From: Paenibacillus alba
GTDB taxonomy: Bacteria; Bacillota; Bacilli; Paenibacillales; NBRC-103111
Direction of reading: 5' to 3'
NCBI RefSeq assembly: GCF_013204855.1
Contig: NZ_JABMKZ010000002.1
Coordinates: 186,001-250,000, forward strand
Length of the DNA stretch: 64,000 nucleotides
Below, one piece after another: positions 1 to 8,590 of the stretch. Position numbers and translations under genes: made by a program. The stretch's first letter is position 1. Each line of letters starts with the position of its first letter. Below the pieces are notes generated by a model that had not been told where the DNA came from, did not search any database, and was given only the letters and a program-made list of their open reading frames with translations.

Positions 1-22
1 CATCTAAGTATACATGAATCAT
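1..22 (-). CDS. Start of a truncated gene running off the window edge
   Basis: An ATG at 22 is preceded on the minus strand by AAAGGAA with an 8-base spacer, and opens a frame reading MIHVYLD up to the edge. That opening resembles proteins with a cyclic-phosphate-processing receiver-like domain, which often begin MI-V-LDD, but seven residues cannot establish it. It lies 36 bases after the nfo stop and could be the last gene of the repair operon. Only the start and ribosome binding site are seen; the identity is a guess. Confidence 0.3.
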
Positions 23-58
23 GATTGGATTTCCTTTCTTGTTCATGTTGTTTGGCAA

Positions 59-913
59 TTAAGTATTTTTGACCAACGATTTCACAAGGGCGATCTCCTG
101 CGTATGCGTACCATCTGTACCCGAACTCGTTTCTAATACGATTGGAATATGGGTTAAGAATGGTGAATTCAATAGCGTTTCGAAATTCTCACGTCCAATA
201 TAGCCCGCCCCAATATTCGCATGCCGATCTCGCCGAGACCCATAGGGATGCAGCGAATCATTCAAATGAACAGCTTTCATATGCGGGAGATAATCAAGCT
301 GCAAACCCTTAGACTCCAGCTCGTTCCAGTTATGCCCCTGCCATAAGCCACTAGCAAAAGCATGACACGTATCCAAGCAAAATCCGATCTTCCCTGGAGA
401 TTCGCACAACTTCCTTATCTGAGCCATTTCTTCCATGGTTAGGCCAAGTTGAGCGCCTTCACCAGCCTGATTTTCAAGAAGAATGAGTGAAGAACCCTCA
501 TAACCCTGCGTCGCACTATTCAAACATTGTATTATATTTTTGTAGCCTTGTAACGGGTCTTTTCCAACATATTTTCCAAAATGCACCACAAGCCCTACTG
601 ACCCACAGGCATCGGTAATGTCGAGCGCATTTTTCAACAGTTTTACCATTAGTTCGCGCTCAGCCGCTTCAGCAGCTGGATTTAGCGGATATGGCGCATG
701 GCCAATCGATAACAACCCATGTTCCGAACACAATTGCGCACAAGCTTGCGCATCTTGGTTATTCCATATTTTTGTAGAAAGACGACGAGGATTCATCGGA
801 AAATATTGAAAGGCACTGGCCCCTAGCGATAACGCTGTCTTGGCCGCACCTAAATAACCGCCTCTTGTGCTAACATGTGCCCCAATAAATCGTTCACTTT
901 GCTGTGCTTTCAT
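59..913 (-). CDS. nfo: Deoxyribonuclease IV (AP endonuclease, Nfo/EndoIV family)
   Basis: A 284-residue protein of the Zn-dependent xylose-isomerase-like AP endonuclease family, which cuts DNA 5' to abasic sites in base excision repair. The EndoIV landmarks are visible: the N-terminal GAHVS, VVHFGKYVG (metal-binding His), LLENQAG (Glu), GFCLDTCHAFASG (Asp and His), VHLNDS and RRDRHANIG near the C-terminus. Length matches the usual 280-300. The start was set at 913 because this ATG overlaps the TGA of the upstream glycosylase gene (ATGA), a typical translational coupling; a start at 940 would add nine residues inside that gene without a better ribosome binding site. It is the fourth gene of the mrfA-mrfB-fpg-nfo cluster, so it would process abasic sites left by the glycosylase. 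Confidence 0.93.
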   Translation of the reverse strand: MKAQQSERFIGAHVSTRGGYLGAAKTALSLGASAFQYFPMNPRRLSTKIWNNQDAQACAQLCSEHGLLSIGHAPYPLNPAAEAAERELMVKLLKNALDITDACGSVGLVVHFGKYVGKDPLQGYKNIIQCLNSATQGYEGSSLILLENQAGEGAQLGLTMEEMAQIRKLCESPGKIGFCLDTCHAFASGLWQGHNWNELESKGLQLDYLPHMKAVHLNDSLHPYGSRRDRHANIGAGYIGRENFETLLNSPFLTHIPIVLETSSGTDGTHTQEIALVKSLVKNT

Positions 914-1719
914 GATTGGCAATTCGCACAATAGAAACATTTGCGACTGGAAACTTCTTCCTTAATCAAGGGGTGCCCACAGCGCAAGCAAGGCTCGCCT
1001 TCTCGATCATACACACGACATTTGGCATCAAATTGACCTGTCAACCGATCCCCAACAAATAAAGGATCCTCCATATAACCGCCAAACTGAATAGCTTCAA
1101 GAAGCACAGTTCGCATCGCTTGATAAAGTCGATTCTGTTCCTCTTCTGTCAAAGTGGGCAATTTACGCAGGGGCAAAATCCCCGCAATGAAGCAAATCTC
1201 ATCCGAATAACAATTCCCTATACCTGAAAGAAAGGACTGATCAACAAGCGACACTTTCAGATTGCTTTTCTTACTGTTCAGCACTTTCTGAAACAGTGGA
1301 AATGTAAAACCTGGCTCCAAAGGTTCCGGCCCAAGCTTCGCGAATAATTGTTGCACCTCAGACGGGGAATGCATATGCAAATACCCTAGGCGCAAACCAA
1401 TGAAATATAAGTGCTTCAATCCAAAATCAATGACAACCTGCGCTGTTCTATCTGGCTTTTCTTCTTCCGAGCCGTAAAACATCCATCCCCCAAGCATCAG
1501 ATGCAAAACCAGTATCTCGCCCGTTTCCAAGTGAAATAGTAAATGCTTAGCTCTGCGGTCAATCCGGATAATCCGATTTCCCGTCATGGCTCGAACAAAA
1601 AAATCCGAATCTACGTTCAAAGATTTAGGACGTGTTACCTCTGCGCCTGTCATCGGTCTCCCTTGAATCAAGCGTGTTAATTGCTGACGATAGGTTTCCA
1701 TTTCTGGAAGCTCGGGCAT
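910..1719 (-). CDS. Fpg/Nei-family DNA glycosylase/AP lyase
   Basis: A 269-residue protein starting MPELPEMETYR, the Fpg/Nei signature in which the processed N-terminal proline is the catalytic nucleophile and Glu3 is the acid. A lysine in RRAKHLL fits the conserved DNA-binding beta-hairpin lysine, NCYSDEICF fits the helix-two-turn-helix, and the C-terminal C-x2-C-x16-C-x2-C zinc finger (residues about 244-268) is intact. Family members excise oxidised purines or pyrimidines. The start at 1719 follows AAGGAGG on the minus strand with normal spacing; an in-frame upstream start at 1758 lacks one. METYRQQL differs from the METVRRGL of classical MutM, so it may be a divergent paralogue and substrate specificity is open. 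It is coupled to nfo by an ATGA overlap. Confidence 0.9.
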   Translation of the reverse strand: MPELPEMETYRQQLTRLIQGRPMTGAEVTRPKSLNVDSDFFVRAMTGNRIIRIDRRAKHLLFHLETGEILVLHLMLGGWMFYGSEEEKPDRTAQVVIDFGLKHLYFIGLRLGYLHMHSPSEVQQLFAKLGPEPLEPGFTFPLFQKVLNSKKSNLKVSLVDQSFLSGIGNCYSDEICFIAGILPLRKLPTLTEEEQNRLYQAMRTVLLEAIQFGGYMEDPLFVGDRLTGQFDAKCRVYDREGEPCLRCGHPLIKEEVSSRKCFYCANCQS

Positions 1720-1812
1720 GTTATTTCCTCCTTGCTCTTTTCTTCCTTGTATGTCCAAAAGAAGGGGAACGTAAACGGAAATGGGATCATGCTGAGCTTG
1801 ATTTGGAAACGT

Positions 1813-3192
1813 TTATATTAATCCTTCACTCACATAGATCGGTTTCATTTTGCGAGTCTTGGAGGCAGCTCTTTGATTTGCTTGCACCGCCAATGCGTTT
1901 GATTGGCGCGCAGGTGTTTCTGATTTCCTCAGCTTGTCCTTTAGCCGCCTGATCCGCTTCTCTAAAGCTTCCTCGACTTCATGTTGCTTCTTATCTGCGC
2001 GCTGCAGCGAACGGCGACGCCACAGCTTTGCCCAAGCCTCTTCCGCATAAAAAATAGCTTGCTCCCAGTTCCGCTCACGATGCTCATAGAACATAGCTAG
2101 TTCTAAATAAGGATCAATTTGCAAGGCAATACTCGCATGCTTAATCGCTATCCATCTTTTCCACAAATCAACTGCGCGAGAGTAATTGGCCCTTTTCTTA
2201 TAAAATGCAGCCAACTGCAGAATCGCATGTTCATAATCCATAGAAGATATTTCGCCTTCCTGATCATTCATGAGCCTAGTGAATAACTCATTGAAATAGC
2301 TTTCTGCCTTTCGTTGGCGATTCATTTTATCAAGCCATTGGCCGGTCCTAAAAAGCTCTTCGAGCTCGAGTTCAGGCTCTGGCATAAACGCAGGTGTGTC
2401 ATCTGCTAGCAGTTTGCCAAAATGAATGGCCAGCGCCGCTAAAGTGACAATGTCATGCTCATTATGAACGAATACCCCTTGGAGGATAGCTGGATTCTTC
2501 TCAGCCAGATACTGAAAATATAAGGTTGGCGCCATCGAACCAGGAACGTCGTCCACTCGTTCAAAGCCTAGCCGGCTCTCTTCGACTTTGCTTAATCGAC
2601 AGGAGGGCAGCGTATTTCGCCACAAGCTGCGTGATGAATAGAGCAGATCGAGTTGAAGCAGCTTGGCATCGTTCAGCTTAAGGCGATTCAAGACATAGCG
2701 ATTTTTCAGAATCGGCCAGTCAAACGTTCGACCATTATAAGAAACAATATGTGTGAAGCGGCTCAGCAGCTCTTGCAAATATACAAGCATCGCCTGCTCT
2801 TCCGCAGGATTGCGAATGAATAGTTGTTCCACCGTGAAAGACTCAGCTGTATAAAAGCCGATGCCGACCATGAACGGCACATTGCCCGCACCGACGCCAA
2901 GTCCGGTCGTTTCGGTATCGAAAAAGAGCAGCGCTTCGTGCTGGACGACCGCGTCACGGTCGTGAAAGCCGCTCAGCTGCTGCGCCACTTCGGCCAGCTC
3001 ACGCAGCCGATACTTGCCGTGCACGCTGTCCGCGCCGTACGTACAGCGCCGCATGATGAACGAGCCCGCTGAGCTCGTTTCGATATGGGCGCCGAGCTGC
3101 GCCCACTCGCCGTCAGCCACAGGCAGTGGCGGCGGAACTGCTTGCGCCGCCGGGCCCTTCAGGCGGCCCAGCCTTTCGCGCAGCCCGCTCAT
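1813..3192 (-). CDS. mrfB: MrfB/YprB-type RNase H-like exonuclease with TPR-like tail
   Basis: A 459-residue protein with a DEDD-type 3'-5' exonuclease core: LLFFDTETTGL at about 88-98 supplies the first Asp and Glu, SYNGRTFDWPIL at about 152-163 the second Asp motif, and HNEHDIVTLAAL at about 243-254 the last. The C-terminal third is helical with TPR-like spacing, as in B. subtilis YprB. In B. subtilis, YprA and YprB (MrfA, MrfB) are a helicase-nuclease pair needed to repair mitomycin C damage independently of UvrABC. The ATG at 3192 overlaps the TGA of the helicase gene, so the two are translationally coupled, supporting a joint role. A 93-base gap separates it from the glycosylase downstream. 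Confidence 0.88.
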   Translation of the reverse strand: MSGLRERLGRLKGPAAQAVPPPLPVADGEWAQLGAHIETSSAGSFIMRRCTYGADSVHGKYRLRELAEVAQQLSGFHDRDAVVQHEALLFFDTETTGLGVGAGNVPFMVGIGFYTAESFTVEQLFIRNPAEEQAMLVYLQELLSRFTHIVSYNGRTFDWPILKNRYVLNRLKLNDAKLLQLDLLYSSRSLWRNTLPSCRLSKVEESRLGFERVDDVPGSMAPTLYFQYLAEKNPAILQGVFVHNEHDIVTLAALAIHFGKLLADDTPAFMPEPELELEELFRTGQWLDKMNRQRKAESYFNELFTRLMNDQEGEISSMDYEHAILQLAAFYKKRANYSRAVDLWKRWIAIKHASIALQIDPYLELAMFYEHRERNWEQAIFYAEEAWAKLWRRRSLQRADKKQHEVEEALEKRIRRLKDKLRKSETPARQSNALAVQANQRAASKTRKMKPIYVSEGLI

Positions 3193-5477
3193 CGGGCACC
3201 GCCATCAAGCTGCGCCAGCAGCTCCAGTGCGAGCTTCTTGCCAAGCAAGCCGACCTCTTCGATCGGTCCGACGCAGGCCGGACAGCCGCTTATGCAGCCG
3301 CAGCTCTGAATCAGGCTGCGCGCTTGATCCATCAGCTGTCCGTGCACCTCGTACAGCCGATCACTCAAACCGACGCCGCCTGGATAGCGGTCATAGAAAA
3401 ACACGGTCGGAAGCTTATTATGCACCGCCTTCACCTGTGGAACAACCCGAATATCCATCGGGTCGCACATCAAGTACAGCGGTGCCAAATGCGAGAGAAC
3501 ATTCGCTATGCCGAGCAGCGCGTACTGCATATCGTTAGCGGAACGTCCGGCAGCCATCTCTTCATCAAAGGTGAACCAATAGGAACTGGTATGGAGTTCT
3601 TCCTCCGGCAGCCGAATCGGACCGGAACCTATGTTCTCGTGCGTCCTCAAGCGGATTTTTTTGAAAATGGTTGGCTGCGCATTGATCGTTACTTCACCTA
3701 ATTGACGAAGCAATCCCCAGCTTCTGCCCTCACGATTCACATGGAGCACTTTCAGCTGCACGGCCATACTCGCATCGGTATAATAGTCCACATCGACTTG
3801 GCGAACGAAAGCTTTCTTCTCTTCATAGTCCAGCTTCTCAACTTGAAATTGGACCCCTTCATGTATATATATGGCCTCTTCATGAATAAGCGTTGGCGCG
3901 CTGAAGCGGTCACACTCGCCAATAACCCGATTCGCGTTAGTCATGTCAATAATAATAAAATTCTCTTGAGCTGCCGAGCGAAGCGATATGTTGTGAGCAG
4001 GAAAAGACTGCTCCATCCAATACCAGCGATCATTCACTTGATGAAGCACCTGCTCCTCGGTTAAATACTCAAGCACATCCTTAAGAGACTCATCCCCAAA
4101 CTTCTCATTCGCCTCAAAAGGCAGCTCATACGCCGCACATTTGACATGATCTACCAGGATGATCAAATTGTCAGGATGAATGCGCGCTTGCTCTGGCGGC
4201 CGTTCAAAAAAGTACCGAGGATTCTGGATCAAATATTGATCCAGCGGATTGCTGCTCGCGACGAGGATCGTCAGCGAGGTCTCCTGCCGCCGTCCGGCAC
4301 GCCCGGACTGCTGCCAAGTGCTGGCTATCGTGCCTGGATAGCCATTCAGCACGCACGCTTGCAGCTGGCCAATGTCGATGCCCAGCTCCAGCGCGTTCGT
4401 GCTGACGACGCCGCGGATTTCGCCGCTGCGCAAGCCTTTCTCGATCTCCCGGCGAAGCTTCGGGAGATAACCGCCGCGATAGCCGCGAATCGATTTGCTG
4501 CCCAGCTCGTGGGTCACGAGCTCCTGCAGATAGGTCAGCAAAATCTCCACGCGCACGCGGCTCCGAGCAAAAACAATCGTCTGAATCCCGCTTCGCAGCA
4601 GTTTGCCTGCCAGCTTGCGCGTCTCCAAGACGGAGCTTTTGCGAATCCCCAGCTGTTGGTTGACGACTGGCGGATTATAGAACACAAAGTGCTTCTCGCC
4701 TGCCGGCGCTCCGTTATTGTCAATCAGCTTGACGCTTTCGCCAATAAGTCGCTCCGCATGCTCTTTGGGGTTGTCGATCGTGGCGGAAGCGCAAATAAAT
4801 TGCGGCTTTGAGCCATAGAATCGACAAATGCGCTTGAGCCTGCGGATGACATTCGCCACATGACTGCCAAATACGCCGCGGTACGAATGCACCTCGTCAA
4901 TGACGATATAATTCAAATTCTCGAACAGCTTCACCCATTTCGTATGATGCGGAAGAATAGCAGAATGAAGCATATCCGGATTCGTTACTACAATATGACC
5001 GGCATTCCGAATAGCCTGTCTAACCGTCGGAGGCGTATCGCCGTCATAAGTATGGGTCTTAATGTCGACTTCCATAAAGTCTACCATTTCTTGCAGCTCG
5101 GCAACCTGATCCTGTGCCAGTGCCTTTGTTGGAAATAGATATAATGCACGAGAAGCATCGTTCTCGAGAATTTTTTGGAGTACGGGCAAATTATAACAAA
5201 GCGTCTTCCCCGAAGCCGTTGGCGTCACCGTCACTACGTGATGACCGGCTGTTACTTGATTGAAAGACTCCGCTTGGTGCGTGTAAAGCTGATGAATGTT
5301 TTTGTGCCCGAGTGCAACACGAATACCCTCATGCAATCCATCTGGAAAAGAAGCCAGCTTGGGATCACGCGGGGGTATAGTATGCCAATAGGTTACTTGC
5401 GACATGATCTCAGGCGACTTGCGCAGCCCTTCAATCATTTCTACCATGGAGGAAACTTTACCTGTTAAAGGATTCAT
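3189..5477 (-). CDS. mrfA: MrfA/YprA-type DEAD/DEAH-box helicase with DUF1998 zinc domain
   Basis: A 762-residue superfamily 2 helicase. Walker A is TPTASGKTLCYNLP (about 86-99), Walker B is VIDEVHSYRG, motif III is CASAT, and motif VI is QQSGRAGRR. The C-terminal DUF1998 domain carries a four-cysteine cluster, CGCISGCPAC (about 731-740), expected to bind zinc. The length matches B. subtilis YprA/MrfA, which works with MrfB in excision-like repair of mitomycin C adducts. The ATG at 5477 has AAGGAG eight bases upstream. It heads the run mrfA-mrfB-fpg-nfo, with a short unknown gene 58 bases upstream on the same strand. No LexA box was noticed in front of it. Confidence 0.92.
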   Translation of the reverse strand: MNPLTGKVSSMVEMIEGLRKSPEIMSQVTYWHTIPPRDPKLASFPDGLHEGIRVALGHKNIHQLYTHQAESFNQVTAGHHVVTVTPTASGKTLCYNLPVLQKILENDASRALYLFPTKALAQDQVAELQEMVDFMEVDIKTHTYDGDTPPTVRQAIRNAGHIVVTNPDMLHSAILPHHTKWVKLFENLNYIVIDEVHSYRGVFGSHVANVIRRLKRICRFYGSKPQFICASATIDNPKEHAERLIGESVKLIDNNGAPAGEKHFVFYNPPVVNQQLGIRKSSVLETRKLAGKLLRSGIQTIVFARSRVRVEILLTYLQELVTHELGSKSIRGYRGGYLPKLRREIEKGLRSGEIRGVVSTNALELGIDIGQLQACVLNGYPGTIASTWQQSGRAGRRQETSLTILVASSNPLDQYLIQNPRYFFERPPEQARIHPDNLIILVDHVKCAAYELPFEANEKFGDESLKDVLEYLTEEQVLHQVNDRWYWMEQSFPAHNISLRSAAQENFIIIDMTNANRVIGECDRFSAPTLIHEEAIYIHEGVQFQVEKLDYEEKKAFVRQVDVDYYTDASMAVQLKVLHVNREGRSWGLLRQLGEVTINAQPTIFKKIRLRTHENIGSGPIRLPEEELHTSSYWFTFDEEMAAGRSANDMQYALLGIANVLSHLAPLYLMCDPMDIRVVPQVKAVHNKLPTVFFYDRYPGGVGLSDRLYEVHGQLMDQARSLIQSCGCISGCPACVGPIEEVGLLGKKLALELLAQLDGGAR

Positions 5478-5535
5478 ATGCGAATCTCCTTATGCATTTC
5501 GTTTCTTCCATTTTACAGAATATACGTTCGCATGT

Positions 5536-5751
5536 CTACATAAGATCCGATGAATCATCGTAATCATACCGTAAACCATCATGATCTCCACTTGTAAGAG
5601 CAGCGTTCACATGGAGGGCATGCTTTGCACTCTCTTGCATTTTGACTAAAACTTCTTGATAATCTCTTGAGCGCTGTTCTTCCATTTCATATTTCATAGC
5701 CGCTCGCAATGCTCTTTCAATGATAATGACATCATGACTAGTAAAATTCAT
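5536..5751 (-). CDS. Small uncharacterised protein (71 residues) upstream of mrfA
   Basis: Not recognised. Starting from the ATG at 5751, which has GAGGAA just upstream, it encodes 71 residues beginning MNFTSHDV. The middle is an amphipathic charged helix (ERALRAAMKYEMEEQRSRDY) and the end is acidic (YDYDDSSDLM). Longer versions from an ATG at 5787 or a TTG at 5805 would add a basic leader, KSSSKKRVRG, but have weaker initiation signals. No membrane segment or cysteine is present. It is 58 bases upstream of mrfA on the same strand and may share its transcript; a role in repair is possible but unsupported by the sequence. Confidence 0.6.
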   Translation of the reverse strand: MNFTSHDVIIIERALRAAMKYEMEEQRSRDYQEVLVKMQESAKHALHVNAALTSGDHDGLRYDYDDSSDLM

Positions 5752-5908
5752 AGTTCCTCGCACCCTCTTCTTGGAGCTTGATTTCATAACAACTAGTTTT
5801 GCCAAAATCGAGAAATACCATACTATTCATGGGAATTTTCAGAAACTCGTATTACTTGCAGAAATCAGGTAAAATTAGGAAGAATACAATCTGAAGGAGG
5901 AATTCATC

Positions 5909-6511
5909 GTGACAAGCTCTCTACCAACTGAAATCGAAACGAATCGTCAGCCCGATCATGAAATCAATCCGCAGTTCCTAACACGCTGGTCCCCGCGCTC
6001 ATTTACGAATCAAGAAGTGACTGAGGATGTACTTCTTAGCCTATTCGAAGCAGCAAGATGGGCCCCATCCGGCAGCAATTTGCAGCCTTGGCGTTTCATC
6101 ATTGCCCGTACGGATGAGCAGAAAGCCAAGTTCCACGAGTTCATTATGCCTGCTAATCGGGAATGGTGCGAGAAGGCTCCAGTGCTTGCCCTTGTGATCT
6201 CTCATACCAAGACAGCAAGAGGCGACAACAATCCTAGTCATCAATTCGATGCAGGTACAGCTTGGGGATATCTTGCCCTAGAGGCCAATAACCAAGGACT
6301 TGTTACTCATGCTATGGGTGGATTCCATCGCGATCAAGCTCGCGAAGCGCTTCAAATTCCTGAGGATTATGACATTCATGCTGTAATCGCGATCGGCTAC
6401 CGCGGCTCTGTCGATGCCCTTGCCGAGAAATTCCAAGAACGCGAAACGCCTTCAACCCGACGTCCCCTTAACGAACTGCTCTTTTCAGGGGAATTTGGCC
6501 AGACCCTCTAG
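5909..6511 (+). CDS. Nitroreductase-family FMN oxidoreductase
   Basis: A 200-residue protein of the FMN-dependent nitroreductase superfamily. Seen: RWSPRSF near residues 27-33, the FMN-contacting segment EAARWAPSGSNLQPWRF (about 48-64), an SHTKTARGDNN loop, and the AVIAIGYRG strand toward the C-terminus. Members reduce nitro groups, quinones or flavins with NAD(P)H as dimers; the substrate cannot be inferred. Translation starts at a GTG at 5909 with AAGGAGG eight bases upstream. It is a single gene on the plus strand, closed by a bidirectional terminator shared with the convergent YfhP-like gene. Confidence 0.88.
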   Translation: MTSSLPTEIETNRQPDHEINPQFLTRWSPRSFTNQEVTEDVLLSLFEAARWAPSGSNLQPWRFIIARTDEQKAKFHEFIMPANREWCEKAPVLALVISHTKTARGDNNPSHQFDAGTAWGYLALEANNQGLVTHAMGGFHRDQAREALQIPEDYDIHAVIAIGYRGSVDALAEKFQERETPSTRRPLNELLFSGEFGQTL

Positions 6512-6523
6512 CAAAAGCAAAGA

Positions 6524-6555
6524 AGTCTTGCTCCCATTTAGGAGCAAGGCTTTTT
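6524..6555. terminator. Bidirectional rho-independent terminator
   Basis: An 11-base stem, AGTCTTGCTCC pairing with GGAGCAAGGCT with one G-T pair, a 6-base loop and a following TTTTT. It lies 12 bases after the nitroreductase stop and just beyond the end of the convergent YfhP-like gene, so it can serve both. Confidence 0.85.
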
Positions 6556-6569
6556 CGCTATTCTTTCAT

Positions 6570-7565
6570 TTAGACATAGGGCGGATCCCACGCCTTTTTA
6601 TCCCATCCCAGCGTGTCGCTGACGACGTTCATGTCGCGGTCTAGATGTACATTAACGCCGAAGGACAGCTTGCGTTTATACCAGAAACGCACATCACGCC
6701 ACTGTACCTCGTAGCCATCACTCTTCTCGCTCCAGCTTACGTGAATTCGCTGCGCAAAGTGCAGAAATGCTCTGACCCCATCGGTGCCCATCGTTGCCTG
6801 CACGATCGGATGTGTATCCGCATTGGTATATTCCGCTTTACTATACTCTTCTTGCACCTGGATTCGCCCCTCGCGAATCTCTCCCAAATAGAAGCGCATA
6901 TCTCCCTCGACAACGAATTGCCAATGAAACCAGCTCAGGCTTGGAATAAGATGACATATCGCATCGCTGAGTTTGAGTTCATTTTTAACTGATTCAATCA
7001 ACCGCTTGCGCTGTGATGCCCTGATCGCGATATAGAAGAAACTTGCGCCATAGATGAGCCCGAACATTTCACCGATGTGACTGCCTCCACTCCCTCCCCA
7101 GACGAAGAGCCAAACAAGGATTCCCAGCGTATGAAGGGCGAATAAGAAAGGTTCATACAAACAAAGCGTGTCCAGATGAAACCATTTCGCGGACAAAGGC
7201 CGAAAACACTGGACGCCGTACACATTAAATAAGTCAAGAAACACGTGAAACACGACGGCTGCAAACGTCCATAAGTATAAGCTTATCAAGTGCTCCCAGA
7301 CACCAAACATGGCTGCTAGAGGTACACTGATAAGGACAGGCCAGATAAATAAGGCCGGCAGTGAGTGTGTAATGCCGCGATGAACACGCAAATATGTGGC
7401 GTATCCTTTGAGACGAGCCAATGTATCGAAATCAGGAGCGTGCGAGCCAATCAGGGTACCTGCAAGTATGGCATGCGCTAGATCTGGATTTTGCACGACT
7501 GCTGGTTCCAAGCAGGCTAAACCTGCTAGGGAAACGCCGAAAAGCAAGTGGCTTCCTGTGTCCAT
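6570..7565 (-). CDS. YfhP/YdjM-like membrane protein (DUF457, predicted metal-dependent hydrolase)
   Basis: A 331-residue protein opening MDTGSHLLFGVSLAG with the conserved H-x-D pattern of the DUF457 membrane-bound metal-dependent hydrolase family: the N-terminal His, GSHAPDFDTLARL at about 42-54 and HRGITHSLPALF at about 63-74. Three or four hydrophobic segments follow (about 75-100, 105-125, 140-160 and 168-185). The C-terminal 130 residues are soluble. Length and opening resemble B. subtilis YfhP (about 327 residues). The enzymatic activity of the family is predicted, not proven here. It ends against a bidirectional terminator and is 33 bases downstream of the acyltransferase gene, so it may be the last gene of that operon. 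Confidence 0.75.
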   Translation of the reverse strand: MDTGSHLLFGVSLAGLACLEPAVVQNPDLAHAILAGTLIGSHAPDFDTLARLKGYATYLRVHRGITHSLPALFIWPVLISVPLAAMFGVWEHLISLYLWTFAAVVFHVFLDLFNVYGVQCFRPLSAKWFHLDTLCLYEPFLFALHTLGILVWLFVWGGSGGSHIGEMFGLIYGASFFYIAIRASQRKRLIESVKNELKLSDAICHLIPSLSWFHWQFVVEGDMRFYLGEIREGRIQVQEEYSKAEYTNADTHPIVQATMGTDGVRAFLHFAQRIHVSWSEKSDGYEVQWRDVRFWYKRKLSFGVNVHLDRDMNVVSDTLGWDKKAWDPPYV

Positions 7566-7598
7566 CTGATGATCACCTATCCTTTGGATCGCTGTATG

Positions 7599-8570
7599 TT
7601 ATCCCACTTCCGCTGTTGCAAATGCATGATTTCCTACTAGACTGCCTTCCGCTTCATCTGAACTGATTTCCCAACGCTCATGTGTATTGAACCAGTAAAA
7701 CCAAGCCGATGGCTGTTCACGAACGACTTGCTCAATGAATGAATTTAAAGTCAGATTCGCCGCGGAACGCTCTTTGCGACCAGAGCCATCCAATTGTTCA
7801 TGCAAATATATCGGTGCGCCAAATTGAAGCTGATGCTTAAACCCGTGAAGACGATAGCCGTAAAAGGGGACAACAGGTACTTGCAGCTCCAGCGCTAACA
7901 TGGCAGCACCTTCCGGGGTGCGCGTTAGTTTGCCGAATAGTCTGGATAACGGAAAGTTCGGCCGCCAGAAATCACCAAGCAGAAAGACTATCCCCCCTGA
8001 TCGTACATGCTTTTTCAAAGTTCGATACATTTCCAGCTGGGGAACGCTGTCATAATCCAAACCTTTGCAGCCCAATGCAGCAAACTTCAAGTAGAGCGGT
8101 TTAAGTTCTGGACTCCCTGCTGAAGCAACGGTCAAACAATCATATTTCTGAGATAAATACCAATAGTAGTAGAAAAAATTCCCAACATGCGGAGTAAAGA
8201 TGATGAAACCTTTCCCGTTTGCCTGTTTACTCGCTTCTTCAAGCGCATCCTCACCTAGAACATTAAAATTAGATGTAGAATGAGTTGGCAATGTTTGGGA
8301 TCGAAATAAAATTTCGCACAAAGTAAACACAACATTTTCCACGTATTGCTTGATCAATAGTTTCAATGAACGTTCAGGCATTCCACCCAGCAGTTCTACT
8401 AAATTAAGCTTCATGCGCCGCAGAAATCCTTTGCCGAGTGCCATGTATACAATAAAAGCGACCACTGAGCATGTCATTGATATCATCCAGTCTGGGAACA
8501 AACGGATGACTTTTTCGATTCGAGCCATTTTCTGCTCATTTGACGTTAATTGTCCGATCCAATCGTACAA
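7599..8570 (-). CDS. LpxL/HtrB-like acyltransferase lacking the usual catalytic acid
   Basis: A 323-residue protein of the lipid A/lysophospholipid acyltransferase family, with one membrane segment at about 30-50. The family's HxGN block is present as [13 protein letters not shown] (about 122-134), followed by [23 protein letters not shown] and [10 protein letters not shown]. In active family members the His is normally followed by an acidic residue five positions on (HX4D/E); here that position is Phe, and the DNA confirms the reading. Translation starts at TTG (8570) with AAGGAGG seven bases upstream. It lies 20 bases after an OlsB-like acyltransferase gene, suggesting a two-step acylation of an amino-acid or other amine headgroup. 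Gram-positive bacteria have no lipid A, so the product is unknown. Confidence 0.75.
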   Translation of the reverse strand: MYDWIGQLTSNEQKMARIEKVIRLFPDWMISMTCSVVAFIVYMALGKGFLRRMKLNLVELLGGMPERSLKLLIKQYVENVVFTLCEILFRSQTLPTHSTSNFNVLGEDALEEASKQANGKGFIIFTPHVGNFFYYYWYLSQKYDCLTVASAGSPELKPLYLKFAALGCKGLDYDSVPQLEMYRTLKKHVRSGGIVFLLGDFWRPNFPLSRLFGKLTRTPEGAAMLALELQVPVVPFYGYRLHGFKHQLQFGAPIYLHEQLDGSGRKERSAANLTLNSFIEQVVREQPSAWFYWFNTHERWEISSDEAEGSLVGNHAFATAEVG

Positions 8571-8590
8571 ATCAGATCCTCCTTGCTTGG

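Noticed and set aside
3126..3701. A 191-residue frame on the plus strand
   Set aside because: It is antisense to the mrfA/mrfB junction and has no ribosome binding site or family resemblance.
4146..4811. A 221-residue frame on the plus strand
   Set aside because: It is antisense to mrfA, with no family features. The opposite strand has clear helicase motifs.
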